From Verrucomicrobiia bacterium (GTDB lineage Bacteria; Verrucomicrobiota; Verrucomicrobiia; Palsa-1439): a stretch of DNA of 64,000 nt. Of this stretch, positions 53,717 to 62,304 are shown piece after piece (position 1 is the first letter of the stretch; every line of letters begins with the position of its first letter). The position numbers and the translations under genes are program-made. The DNA is taken from assembly GCA_035577545.1 (NCBI GenBank), contig DATLVI010000004.1, forward strand, positions 124,001 to 188,000, written 5' to 3'. The notes under the pieces were generated by a model. That model was not told the DNA's origin. It made no database searches and worked only from the letters and a program-made list of their open reading frames with translations.

Positions 53717-54714
53717 ATAAACGCTTTGCGCGCACGTTGCTCTCTGTTTCGATTGCCTCGGTTACTATTCAAGCTCAGGCCGCAGGGGACGCACCGGCGA
53801 CCACGAATGCTCCATTCGCGCTGGCCCCGCTGACACCCAAGCAGATTAATGCTGCGTCTCCGTTTTTTACGGTGGACGGAAGAGATCCCGTAATCCTCAC
53901 CAATCCTCCGGCGAGGCTGGAAGATTTGCAAATCCTCCGACTTTGGCCGGCTCAGGCGCCCCTTCAGCAAGGCGATGATCCTGCCATCGATATTCCCACG
54001 TTGACGGTTTTTCTTCCCCCCACGGGCAGAGCCAGCGGCGCGGCAATGATTGTCATGCCCGGTGGCGCGTACGCGCGTCTTTCCCCGCGCGAGGGCCTCC
54101 CGGCGGCGCAATGGCTCGCGTCCAACGGCATCACCACGTTCATCCTAAAGTCCCGGCTTGGGAAGAAGTATCATCACCCGGCCGAAATGGACGATGCGCA
54201 GCGCGCCATCCGTTATGTCCGTGCGAATGCCCCCGCGTGGGGGCTTGATTCCCACCGTGTTGGCATCATTGGTTTTTCTGCTGGTGGGCATCTGGCCAGC
54301 ACTGCGGCCACGCACTTTGACGCCGGCGATCCCACGTCGGACGACCTCATTGAGAGGGTAAGTTCCCGTCCTGATCTCCACATCCTCCTCTATCCCGTGG
54401 TGACATTTGAAGGCACATCGAACGTCCATACAAACTCCCGCATCTGGTTGCTCGGAGACAATCCCAGTCCAGAACTTCTGGAGTTACTTAGTAACGAAAA
54501 GCAGGTGACCAAGGATACGCCGCCAGCGTTTATCGTTCATTCCACCACCGACACCGTTGTCCCGGTTGCCAATTCTGATCAATACGTTGCCGCTCTCGTC
54601 CGAAACAACGTTCCATTTGTTTATATCCGAGAACCCATAGGCAAACACGGTTTCGGTATCACCGACGACTGGTCCGGCCAGGCCATGGCCTGGCTTCGCG
54701 CACGGAAATTCTGA
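53713..54714 (+). CDS. Secreted alpha/beta-hydrolase esterase (xylan/pectin acetylesterase-like)
   Basis: A 333-residue exported esterase of the BD-FAE/acetyl-xylan esterase-like group. After the signal peptide ('MNKRFARTLLSVSIASVTIQ', cleavage near 'AQAAG') it shows 'MIVMPGGAYARLSPREG' (oxyanion hole), the nucleophile elbow 'IGFSAGGHLASTAA', the acid in 'HSTTDTVVPVANSD', and the His in 'IGKHGFGITDDWS'. It would remove acetyl or feruloyl groups from plant polysaccharides. It is translationally coupled to the GH28 gene (ATGA), so CE15, GH28 and this enzyme form one operon. Confidence 0.9.
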   Translation: MNKRFARTLLSVSIASVTIQAQAAGDAPATTNAPFALAPLTPKQINAASPFFTVDGRDPVILTNPPARLEDLQILRLWPAQAPLQQGDDPAIDIPTLTVFLPPTGRASGAAMIVMPGGAYARLSPREGLPAAQWLASNGITTFILKSRLGKKYHHPAEMDDAQRAIRYVRANAPAWGLDSHRVGIIGFSAGGHLASTAATHFDAGDPTSDDLIERVSSRPDLHILLYPVVTFEGTSNVHTNSRIWLLGDNPSPELLELLSNEKQVTKDTPPAFIVHSTTDTVVPVANSDQYVAALVRNNVPFVYIREPIGKHGFGITDDWSGQAMAWLRARKF

Positions 54715-54776
54715 AAAACCAAGCCGGGAGCACAATTTGCTTTTTCAGGCCGGTCGTGATCGAGCTTTGATGATTC

Positions 54777-56870
54777 TCATGGCTTCCGGTCGTTGCCGGT
54801 ATCGGGAGTCCGGGCGAGCAGGCGCGTTAATTCGTCGTGCACGCGCAGATCATCGGGGACTGCGGCGGTGCCCTGACGGAGCACGGCGATGGCTTCGGCA
54901 AATCGATCCTGCTCGACCAGCACCCTGCCAAGCGCAAGGTACACCTCGGCGACGTTTGGTCGATAACTGATGGACTTTCGGAAATGTTTGATGGCGCCGT
55001 CCGGATCACCGTCCTCCTGCAACGCGGTTGCGATGCGGTAATGGGTCTCGCCGAGACGTTCGGCGGACGATGCGGCAAGGGCACGTTCTTCCTGAGCCTC
55101 CGCCAACCTGTCCTGCATCGCAAGGACCTCGGCCAGGTTCTTGTGGGGCTCCGGGTCGTCCGGGTTGAATCGCGCGGCTTCCCGGAACTCAGTGGCTGCT
55201 TCGTCGAGTCGGTGTTGCTGGAACAAGACAACGCCAAGATTTTCGTGCGCGGCAAAATCAGTCGGGTGAACCCGCAGAGCCTCGCGGAATTGGGCTTCGG
55301 CTTCGGTGGGTTGCCCAATATCCAGGAATATCCTGCCCAGATTGTTGTGAGCGTCGACGTAATCCGGATCGAGTTCCAAGGCGTGACGAAAATGCGCCAC
55401 GGCCTTGCCGGCCTGTCCCAGTTGCTGCAGAGCGAATCCGAGTCCATTCTCTGCTTTGGCGAAGGAGGGCGTAACCTGCAGGGCGAACCACATCTGTGAC
55501 ACGGCGTTTGTGTACTGGCCCAGTTCTGTCAGTACCAGGCCGAGATTATAGTGCGCCTCGGACGAGCGCGGGTCCACTTGCAATGCCCGGTCGAAACACT
55601 CAATGGCGCGGCGATACTGAAGCTGGCCGTACAGAACCAGCCCCAGATTGTTTTGCGCGATAACGGCCCGGGGATTTCTGGTAACAGAATCCCGCCACAG
55701 TGCTTCTTCGTACGCAAAGATCGACAGATGTTGCCGGCTAACAAAGCCACAAGAAATCAACGCTGCACTGGCGATGGCGAGTTGCAGAGGCCGCGACTGC
55801 AAGACGCCGGCGATTGCCGCTACCGCGAGGGCGATAATGCCAATGCTGGCCAGGTATTGAAAATGGTCCGCCACAAAACTGTATCGATAGAAATACTGGT
55901 CGAAGACCCCCAGCACGGGCGACAGCGCGATAACAAAATAGCCGAGGGCGAAAATAGCGGCGCGACCCGCCGTGGTGCGCTGGAACCGCCAGAGGATAAT
56001 GCCCGCCGCTACGACGCCAGCCAGCGGCAACCACTCGGTTAACGCGCGCGGGCCATGCGACCATCGCGGATAGATGAACATAAGGTTCGCCGGACACAAG
56101 GTTTTGGTCGCATAAAACCAGAGATCCTTGCCCGCTACGATCAATCGCTCCGGCAACTGCAGCGACCAATCGCGCGCCGCACCTTCCGAGGCCTTTTCCC
56201 TCACCTGCGCCCAAACCGCGACGAACGAGGCTGACAGCGACAGCGCAAAGAACGGCAGGGTTCGCACGACATCAACCCGCCCGACGCGTCCGCGCTGCCA
56301 CCACGCGCATAGCAAGAGTACGGCAGGGAGCATGACCGTTGAGGATTTGCTCAGCAGTGCTGCGGTAAAGCAAAGCAATGCACTGACATACCAATTCGGC
56401 TTGAGTTCGCGCTCATAGTGAAGGAAACACAGCAAGGAGGCGAAGAACCAGGCTCCGGAGAGCGTGTTCTTCAATTCAGTGGCCCACGCCACCGACTCAA
56501 CGTTGACAGGATGAATGGCCCAAAGGGCGGCGACAAGCCATGCCCCGCGAACGTTCAGCCGCCGCAGGAGGAACAGCAACAATATGGCGTTCACTGCATG
56601 CAGCGCCAGGGTGACCAGGTGGTACGGCAACGGATTCGCTCCTCCCGATTGGTAGATGAGCCAAAACGCCGTGAACGTCAGCGGGTAGTAAATGGCCAGG
56701 ACGAACGACGTCCAGATTGGTTTCAGCCCATCCGGCGCGGTGACCGCAGGATTTTCGAGGAAGTGTTTGTTGTCGTCCCAAACGAACCCCGCGTGACGAA
56801 CGGGCCAGTACATAACAAAGGTGAGAGCCAACAACGCCACCGCGAGTCCCACCTTCCGAGCGGAAAACAT
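54777..56870 (-). CDS. TMTC-like multi-pass membrane protein with TPR repeats
   Basis: A 697-residue protein. The first 390 residues contain about 10-11 membrane helices, with 'MYWPVRHAGFVWDDNKHFLE' (Asp-Asp motif in the first periplasmic loop, as in O-mannosyl or O-GlcNAc transferase-like GT-C proteins) and 'IHPVNVESVAWATELKNTLS'. The last 300 residues are tetratricopeptide repeats ('RAIECFDRALQVDPRSSEAH', 'YNLGLVLTELGQYTNAV' and others, about eight). This layout matches TMTC-type proteins, which in animals glycosylate secreted proteins; bacterial roles are unproven. It reads leftward, opposite to the degradation operon, within the block between yraN and comM. Confidence 0.87.
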   Translation of the reverse strand: MFSARKVGLAVALLALTFVMYWPVRHAGFVWDDNKHFLENPAVTAPDGLKPIWTSFVLAIYYPLTFTAFWLIYQSGGANPLPYHLVTLALHAVNAILLLFLLRRLNVRGAWLVAALWAIHPVNVESVAWATELKNTLSGAWFFASLLCFLHYERELKPNWYVSALLCFTAALLSKSSTVMLPAVLLLCAWWQRGRVGRVDVVRTLPFFALSLSASFVAVWAQVREKASEGAARDWSLQLPERLIVAGKDLWFYATKTLCPANLMFIYPRWSHGPRALTEWLPLAGVVAAGIILWRFQRTTAGRAAIFALGYFVIALSPVLGVFDQYFYRYSFVADHFQYLASIGIIALAVAAIAGVLQSRPLQLAIASAALISCGFVSRQHLSIFAYEEALWRDSVTRNPRAVIAQNNLGLVLYGQLQYRRAIECFDRALQVDPRSSEAHYNLGLVLTELGQYTNAVSQMWFALQVTPSFAKAENGLGFALQQLGQAGKAVAHFRHALELDPDYVDAHNNLGRIFLDIGQPTEAEAQFREALRVHPTDFAAHENLGVVLFQQHRLDEAATEFREAARFNPDDPEPHKNLAEVLAMQDRLAEAQEERALAASSAERLGETHYRIATALQEDGDPDGAIKHFRKSISYRPNVAEVYLALGRVLVEQDRFAEAIAVLRQGTAAVPDDLRVHDELTRLLARTPDTGNDRKP

Positions 56871-56995
56871 GTTTCACAGGTTAGCAACCGCGCGCGGTTA
56901 GGGGAAGCCCTTGATTGGGGGATTCACCTGCGCGCACAACGCCGCCCAACAATCCCATTCGACTTGTGGCGGCGTTTCGGATAGAAGAAACGGCG

Positions 56996-58516
56996 ATGCT
57001 GGCCAAAGTTCATTCTGCAGCCGTTCTGGGGATCGACGCTTATCCGATTGAAATCGAAGTCAACTCTGGTTGGGGACAGCCGGCGGTCATCATCGTGGGT
57101 TTGCCGGATGCGGCGGTGAAGGAGTCGCGCGACCGCGTGAAGACCGCCATCGAGAACAGCGGGTTCAAGTACGTCATGGGTCGGACGACCATTAATCTGG
57201 CTCCAGCCGACGTAAAAAAAGAGGGTCCAAGTTTTGATTTGCCGATTGCGGTGGGGATTCTCGCGGTGAGCGAGCAGATTGTGGCGGAGAACCTCGACGA
57301 CTATGCCATCGTGGGTGAACTTGCGCTCAGCGGTGAAGTTCGCAGTATCAATGGCGTGCTGCCGATTGCGATTTGCGCTCGCGATCAGAAGAAGCGCGGG
57401 CTGATTGTTCCTGCCGATAACGCGGCCGAAGCGGCGGTGGTCCAGGGACTCGACGTGTATCCCGCCAAAAACCTGCGCGAGGTCGCGGAGTTTTTAGCCG
57501 GCAAACGGGAAGTGCAACCGCTTCGTGAAGATCCCGCGAAGATTTTCCAGGAACAGCGCAGTTACGACGTCGATTTCGTCGATGTCAAAGGCCAGGAACA
57601 CGTGAAACGCGCGCTGGAAGTCGCGGCGGCGGGCGGCCATAACATTTTGATGATCGGTCCGCCGGGCAGCGGGAAGACGTTGCTGGCGAAACGCGTCCCG
57701 ACGGTGTTGCCGAATTCGAATCTCGAGGAGGCGCTGGAGACGACGAAGATCCACAGCATTCTCGGTTTGTTGCCCAAGGGACAGGCGCTGGTCGCCACGC
57801 GTCCGTTTCGCTCGCCGCATCACACGACGAGCAACGCGGGTCTGCTTGGCGGAACGGCGAACCTCACGCCCGGCGAGATCAGCCTTGCGCACAACGGCGT
57901 GCTGTTTCTCGACGAATTGCCGGAGTTCCACCGCGACGTGCTGGAAGCGTTGCGCGAACCGCTCGAAGAAGGCCGTGTCGTGATTTCGCGCGCCAGCGGC
58001 ACGATGACCTTTCCCGCGAACGTCATGCTGGTCGCGGCGATGAATCCGTGTCCGTGCGGGTTCTATGGCGACCCGAAGCGTGAGTGTCGTTGTTCGCCGA
58101 ACATGATCACGAAATATCGCAACAAGATTTCCGGGCCGTTGCTCGACCGCATTGATATCCACGTCGAGGTTCCGTCGGTGAAATACAAGGAGATGGCGGG
58201 CGAGGGGACGGGCGAATCGTCGGAGAAAATCCGTCCGCGCGTCGAGTCGGCGCGAGATCTACAGCGCGGACGTTTTAAGAAAACAAACTCACGAATGTCA
58301 CCGAAAGAGATCAAGGAATTCTGTAAGCTCGACGATGAGAGCCAGCAATTACTGAAGATGGCGATGACGGAGTTGAATTTGAGCGCCCGCGCTTACGACC
58401 GCATCTTGAAAGTATCCCGCACCATCGCCGATCTCGAAAGCAGCCCGCAAATCCAGTCGGCGCACATTTCCGAAGCCATCCAGTATCGGACGTTGGATCG
58501 GCAGTTGTGGGTGTAG
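56996..58516 (+). CDS. comM: ComM/YifB-family Mg chelatase-like AAA+ ATPase
   Basis: A 506-residue hexameric helicase-like ATPase that in Vibrio promotes branch migration during natural transformation. Start set at ATG 56996 ('[20 protein letters not shown]'), the usual family start. Residues 1-165 are the Lon-protease-like domain ('VEVNSGWG'-type region, '[20 protein letters not shown]'), followed by AAA+ with Walker A '[14 protein letters not shown]' and Walker B '[11 protein letters not shown]', a Cys pair region ('[19 protein letters not shown]') and the Mg_chelatase_C helical end. Usually adjacent to yraN and dprA; here yraN is 6 kb away and dprA is not seen. Confidence 0.95.
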   Translation: MLAKVHSAAVLGIDAYPIEIEVNSGWGQPAVIIVGLPDAAVKESRDRVKTAIENSGFKYVMGRTTINLAPADVKKEGPSFDLPIAVGILAVSEQIVAENLDDYAIVGELALSGEVRSINGVLPIAICARDQKKRGLIVPADNAAEAAVVQGLDVYPAKNLREVAEFLAGKREVQPLREDPAKIFQEQRSYDVDFVDVKGQEHVKRALEVAAAGGHNILMIGPPGSGKTLLAKRVPTVLPNSNLEEALETTKIHSILGLLPKGQALVATRPFRSPHHTTSNAGLLGGTANLTPGEISLAHNGVLFLDELPEFHRDVLEALREPLEEGRVVISRASGTMTFPANVMLVAAMNPCPCGFYGDPKRECRCSPNMITKYRNKISGPLLDRIDIHVEVPSVKYKEMAGEGTGESSEKIRPRVESARDLQRGRFKKTNSRMSPKEIKEFCKLDDESQQLLKMAMTELNLSARAYDRILKVSRTIADLESSPQIQSAHISEAIQYRTLDRQLWV

Positions 58517-58533
58517 TTGAGTAGAGGTATAAT
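58505..58533 (+). promoter_or_regulatory. Candidate sigma-70-type promoter for the HisKA_3 kinase
   Basis: TTGTGG (58505-58510), a 17-base spacer and a perfect TATAAT (58528-58533) lie about 50 bases before the kinase start. The -35 overlaps the comM stop. Confidence 0.5.
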
Positions 58534-58581
58534 CTTAAAGAGGAGTCGCAGGCTGAAAAAACCGAAAGGAGCTCGAGAAGT

Positions 58582-60615
58582 TTGCCGATACAAAAGCTGG
58601 CCGACGCGACCATTCCACTCGCCGAAGATCGGACGACGGAGAGATTAGATCGCATGATGGAAAACAACCAGGATCGCGACATCGAACTGCAGCGACGCGC
58701 TCAACTGCTTGACCTCGCGCGGGAGGGCATGTTCGTCCGTGACATGGCCGGGGGCATTACCTTCTGGAACCGGGGGGCCGAGCAGATGTACGGCTGGACG
58801 AAACAGGAGGTCGTTGGGCACCATTCCTATGAGTTGTTGCGCACGAAGTTTCCCAAGCCGCTGTCTGAAATCGAAGCGGACCTGCTCCGCCTCGGCTACT
58901 GGAACGGTGAACTCATCCATACGCGGCGTGACGGCAATGAGTTGATCGTGGAGAGCCGCTGGGCCTTGCAACGGGACGATCGCGGAGAACCCGTCGAAAT
59001 CCTGGAGATCAACAATGACATCACCGAGCGCCGGCGAACTGAGGACGCCTTGCGCCTGCAGGACGCGGTGGTCCGGAACATGGCGGAAGGCGTCTGCCTC
59101 ACGCGAGCCAGCGACGCGACCATTATTTACGCCAACCCGACCTTTGAGAAACTATTCGGCTACGATCCAGGCGGGTTGAACGGCAAACCTGTATCGGTCG
59201 TCAATCATTCCCGGACTGACAAATCGCCCGAACAGGTCACGCAAGAGATCATTGAGGAACTGAACCGGCAGCACACCGGCACGTATGAGATCCGGAATAT
59301 CCGGGCGGATGGCACCGCTTTTTGGTCTCGCGCCCACATCTCCACCTTTGATCACCCCGACCACGGGAAGATATGGGTTTCGGTGAACGAGGACATCAGC
59401 GAGCGCAAGGCGGCGGAAGCCAAACTACAGGATGAAACGGCAGTCGTGCAGCTGTTGCGAGAGGTTGCCACGGCAGCGAATGAAGCATCCAACCTGGAAG
59501 GGGCGTTGCAGGCGTGCCTGGACCAGGTTTGCGCATATACCGGCTGGCCAGTGGGCCACGCGTACATCGTGGATCATGGTCCAAATCGGGAGTTGATCTC
59601 CACCAAGACCTGGCACCTTCACACGCCCGGTCGCTTTGAGACCTTCCGCAAGGCGACCGAGGCGATGAGCTACGGCCCGGGCGTCGGCCTGCCGGGCCAG
59701 ATTCTGGCCAGCGGCGAGCCCTTTTGGAGCGGCGATATAACCGCCGATCCGACTTTTCGGCGCGGGGCGGCAGCCAAAGAACTCGGCCTGCGGGCAGCGG
59801 TGGGTTTCCCCGTGCTGGCAGGCGATGAGGTCGCCGTGGTGCTGGAATTCTTTTCCCTGGATGACGCCCGGCCGAAGGATCTGTTGTTGGAGACGATGGT
59901 GTTGGTCGGAGCCCAGCTCGGCCGCGTGATTGAGCGACTGCGAACCGAGGAAGCGCTGCGGCAATTCTCCGCGCGCGTTCTCAAGGCGCAGGACGAAGAG
60001 CGGCGGCGCATTGCCCGCGAGTTACACGATTCGACCGGACAGAATCTCGCCGCCTTGTCGATGATGCTGGCAAAACCCCTCGAAGGAGATTCCGCCCTTG
60101 ATCCCGGAGTCCGTCGGTTGCTCGGTGAATGTCGGAACCTGGCGGAGGTGTGTTCGCATGATGTCCGTACTCTGTCGTATTTGTTGCACCCACCTTTGAT
60201 GGATGAACGGGGTCTGCCCTCGGCTCTGCGCTGGTTTGCGGAGGGCTTCACGAAACGTAGCGGCGTCCAGGTCCACCTGGAGCTGTCCTCCGATTTGCCA
60301 CGGCTCCCCCAGGAGATCGAGATGGCGATGTTTCGGATCGTGCAGGAGAGCCTGACCAACACACATCGTCATTCCGGAAGTTCCACGGCCACGATCCGGC
60401 TCGGCGTGGATCGGAACCAGGTGCGGCTGGAGGTGCGCGACAACGGAAAGGGGCTGCCCAGGCCACAGGTCGGCGGCCGTGTGATTGCACTGGGCGTCGG
60501 CATTACCGGCATGCGGGAACGAGTAAAAGAATTGAACGGACAGATGAACATCGAAAGCAGCTCCGGCGGCACGGCAGTTCACGTGACCCTGCCGTTCGAG
60601 GGAACGGCGCCATGA
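58582..60615 (+). CDS. PAS-PAS-GAF sensor histidine kinase (HisKA_3, NarX/DegS type)
   Basis: A 677-residue cytoplasmic kinase with a TTG start at 58582, chosen because AAAGGAG lies ten bases before it; an ATG at 58654 is an alternative. Order: PAS ('MFVRDMAGGITFWNRGAEQM', 35-160), second PAS ('GVCLTRASDATIIYANPTFE', 165-280), GAF (300-460), then a HisKA_3 dimerisation domain with His482 in 'RRRIARELHDSTGQNLAAL', and a HATPase with 'DNGKGLPRP' and 'GVGITGMRERV'. There are no membrane helices. Such kinases pair with NarL/LuxR regulators; the next gene is one and overlaps by 4 bases. Confidence 0.93.
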   Translation: MPIQKLADATIPLAEDRTTERLDRMMENNQDRDIELQRRAQLLDLAREGMFVRDMAGGITFWNRGAEQMYGWTKQEVVGHHSYELLRTKFPKPLSEIEADLLRLGYWNGELIHTRRDGNELIVESRWALQRDDRGEPVEILEINNDITERRRTEDALRLQDAVVRNMAEGVCLTRASDATIIYANPTFEKLFGYDPGGLNGKPVSVVNHSRTDKSPEQVTQEIIEELNRQHTGTYEIRNIRADGTAFWSRAHISTFDHPDHGKIWVSVNEDISERKAAEAKLQDETAVVQLLREVATAANEASNLEGALQACLDQVCAYTGWPVGHAYIVDHGPNRELISTKTWHLHTPGRFETFRKATEAMSYGPGVGLPGQILASGEPFWSGDITADPTFRRGAAAKELGLRAAVGFPVLAGDEVAVVLEFFSLDDARPKDLLLETMVLVGAQLGRVIERLRTEEALRQFSARVLKAQDEERRRIARELHDSTGQNLAALSMMLAKPLEGDSALDPGVRRLLGECRNLAEVCSHDVRTLSYLLHPPLMDERGLPSALRWFAEGFTKRSGVQVHLELSSDLPRLPQEIEMAMFRIVQESLTNTHRHSGSSTATIRLGVDRNQVRLEVRDNGKGLPRPQVGGRVIALGVGITGMRERVKELNGQMNIESSSGGTAVHVTLPFEGTAP

Positions 60616-61268
60616 CCAAGCTGCGCGTGCTGGTTGCCGACGATCATGAAGTGGTTCGTGCGGGGGTGAGGTCGCTGCTGGAGGACCAACCGGACTGCGA
60701 TGTCTGTGGTGAAGCGGTCACCGGCCGCGAGGCGGTGACCCTCGCGCAGCAACTCCGGCCGGACATTGTCGTCCTGGACATTACGATGCCCGAGCTCAAC
60801 GGTCTGGAGGCGGCCCGCCAAATCCTGAAGTCTGTTCCAAACGTGCAGGTGTTGATCCTCAGTGTGCACGAATCCGAAGAACTCATTCGAGAGATTGTCG
60901 AAATCGGCGCCCACGGGTACATTTTGAAATCCGATGCCGGCCGCGAGTTGGCAGCGGCCATACGCGCGCTGGGGCAGCGCGAGTCGTACTTCACTTCCAA
61001 GGTCGCCCAAATTGCGTTGCGCGCCTACCTGAACAAACAGAACGGTGTTCACACCCCATCATCGCCTGACGGCACGCTGACTCCCCGCGAACGCGAAGTG
61101 CTACAATTGCTCGCCGAAGGCAAGAGCAACAAGGAAGTGGCGTCCACTTTGGGGATCAGTGTCATGACTGCGGAGACGCACCGGGCCAACATCATGCACA
61201 AGCTGGGCGCACATTCGGTCGCCGAGTTGGTGCACTACGCTGTCCGTCACAAGATGATCACACCGTGA
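60612..61268 (+). CDS. NarL/FixJ-family response regulator (first)
   Basis: A 218-residue regulator. The receiver has 'VLVADDHEVVRAGVRSLLED', phospho-acceptor Asp56 in 'DIVVLDITMP' and 'ILKSDAGRE'. The LuxR-type HTH near residues 150-210 is 'LTPREREVLQLLAEGKSNKE' followed by 'VASTLGISVMTAETHRANIM'. It overlaps the kinase gene by 4 bases and is its likely partner. A very similar second regulator follows at 61398, preceded by a dyad that fits NarL-type sites. Confidence 0.95.
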   Translation: MTKLRVLVADDHEVVRAGVRSLLEDQPDCDVCGEAVTGREAVTLAQQLRPDIVVLDITMPELNGLEAARQILKSVPNVQVLILSVHESEELIREIVEIGAHGYILKSDAGRELAAAIRALGQRESYFTSKVAQIALRAYLNKQNGVHTPSSPDGTLTPREREVLQLLAEGKSNKEVASTLGISVMTAETHRANIMHKLGAHSVAELVHYAVRHKMITP

Positions 61269-61277
61269 TTTCATTGG

Positions 61278-61321
61278 CTAGGACTTCGTCCTAGAGGCAT
61301 ACCCCATTCAGGGTATTGCGG
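61278..61321. promoter_or_regulatory. Dyads upstream of the second regulator, incl. NarL-like 7-2-7 site
   Basis: CTAGGAC-TTC-GTCCTAG (61278-61294) is followed by TACCCCA-TT-CAGGGTA (61300-61315), an inverted pair of heptamers spaced by two bases, as in E. coli NarL sites (TACYYMT), with a mismatch in each half. The block then continues GGTATTGCGG (61312-61321), which recurs exactly at 62166-62175 upstream of the TonB receptor. A first-dyad role as terminator is possible but no T-run follows. Confidence 0.55.
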
Positions 61322-61397
61322 AATCGAGCGCGCCGTTCCTATATTAGCAAATGAGAATTGGTTGCGCGGATCGTTACGGCCGACAAGGAGACAGGCT

Positions 61398-62078
61398 ATG
61401 AAAGTTTCCGCGGAAAACACGCAAGAAGTCAGCGCACAACTACTGCGCATTCTTCTGGTCGACGATCACGATCTTGTGCGCCAAGGGCTGCGATCCATGT
61501 TGGATACGCAGCCGGGTTGGACAATTTGTGGGGAAGCAGCTACCGGCCTTGAGGCCATTGAACTATCGCAACAACTCCGACCCGATGTCGCCGTGGTAGA
61601 CATCCACATGCCTGGCATGGATGGTCTGCAAGCAACCCGCGAAATCCTGGCGATCAATCCTCAAATCGAGGTTCTCATTCTCACGCTTGATGAAACGGAG
61701 GAAATAGTGAGGGGCGCCACGGCTGCGGGCGCACGGGGAATCGTGATGAAATCCGATGCGGCGCACGAGTTGGTCACCGCCGTTGCCACCCTCGCGCGAC
61801 ACGAACCCTTCTACGCCACGAAAGCTTCGAAGATCATCGTCCAAAGCATGGCACATCCCCTTGGCGCTTCGGTCGATCGTGCCGGGTTGAGCAAACGCGA
61901 GCGCGACGTGGTCATACTGGTGGCCGAAGGCCACAGTAACAAGGAAATCGGCGCCGCACTCAGCATCAGTGCCAAGACCGTTGAAAGCCACCGCCGGAAC
62001 GTCATGCACAAGCTCGGACTCAAATCCACCGCCGAACTGGTGCGCTACGCGGTGCGCGACGGCCTCATTCAGCCGTAG
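61398..62078 (+). CDS. NarL/FixJ-family response regulator (second)
   Basis: A 226-residue regulator, start at ATG 61398 with GGAG upstream ('MKVSAENTQEVSAQLLRILL'). Receiver: 'VDDHDLVRQGLRSMLDTQPG', Asp68 in 'VAVVDIHMPGMDG', and 'VMKSDAAHE'. HTH: 'LSKRERDVVILVAEGHSNKE' and 'IGAALSISAKTVESHRRNVM'. It is a paralogue of the regulator at 60612 (same receiver blocks such as ATGxEA and QQLRPD). No kinase is adjacent, so it may share the upstream kinase. The site upstream and the shared block before the TonB receptor suggest that one of the two regulators controls both. Confidence 0.94.
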   Translation: MKVSAENTQEVSAQLLRILLVDDHDLVRQGLRSMLDTQPGWTICGEAATGLEAIELSQQLRPDVAVVDIHMPGMDGLQATREILAINPQIEVLILTLDETEEIVRGATAAGARGIVMKSDAAHELVTAVATLARHEPFYATKASKIIVQSMAHPLGASVDRAGLSKRERDVVILVAEGHSNKEIGAALSISAKTVESHRRNVMHKLGLKSTAELVRYAVRDGLIQP

Positions 62079-62148
62079 CACAAGCCGGAGACTGGCCCCG
62101 TAATCGGTTCTCAGTGGCCGGAATTGTCCCTGTCGGGCCGGTTGTGTA

Positions 62149-62175
62149 CTAAGGGAATACCCTTAGGTATTGCGG
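62149..62175. promoter_or_regulatory. Dyad and shared block upstream of the TonB receptor
   Basis: CTAAGGG (62149-62155), AATA, CCCTTAG (62160-62166) is a perfect dyad that runs into GGTATTGCGG (62166-62175), the same ten bases as at 61312-61321. It lies 130 bases before the chosen receptor start (85 before the alternative at 62260). Confidence 0.5.
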
Positions 62176-62304
62176 TGGGCTTCTCCTCAGTTTTACTGAA
62201 TTTGCCGCGTTCCTTACCAGACGGCTTACTGACTGCTCGAATCCACTCGTGGTCGCATTATGAAGTGGACTCTCAACAAGCAGGTGAGCTGTGGGCACGA
62301 GTCG

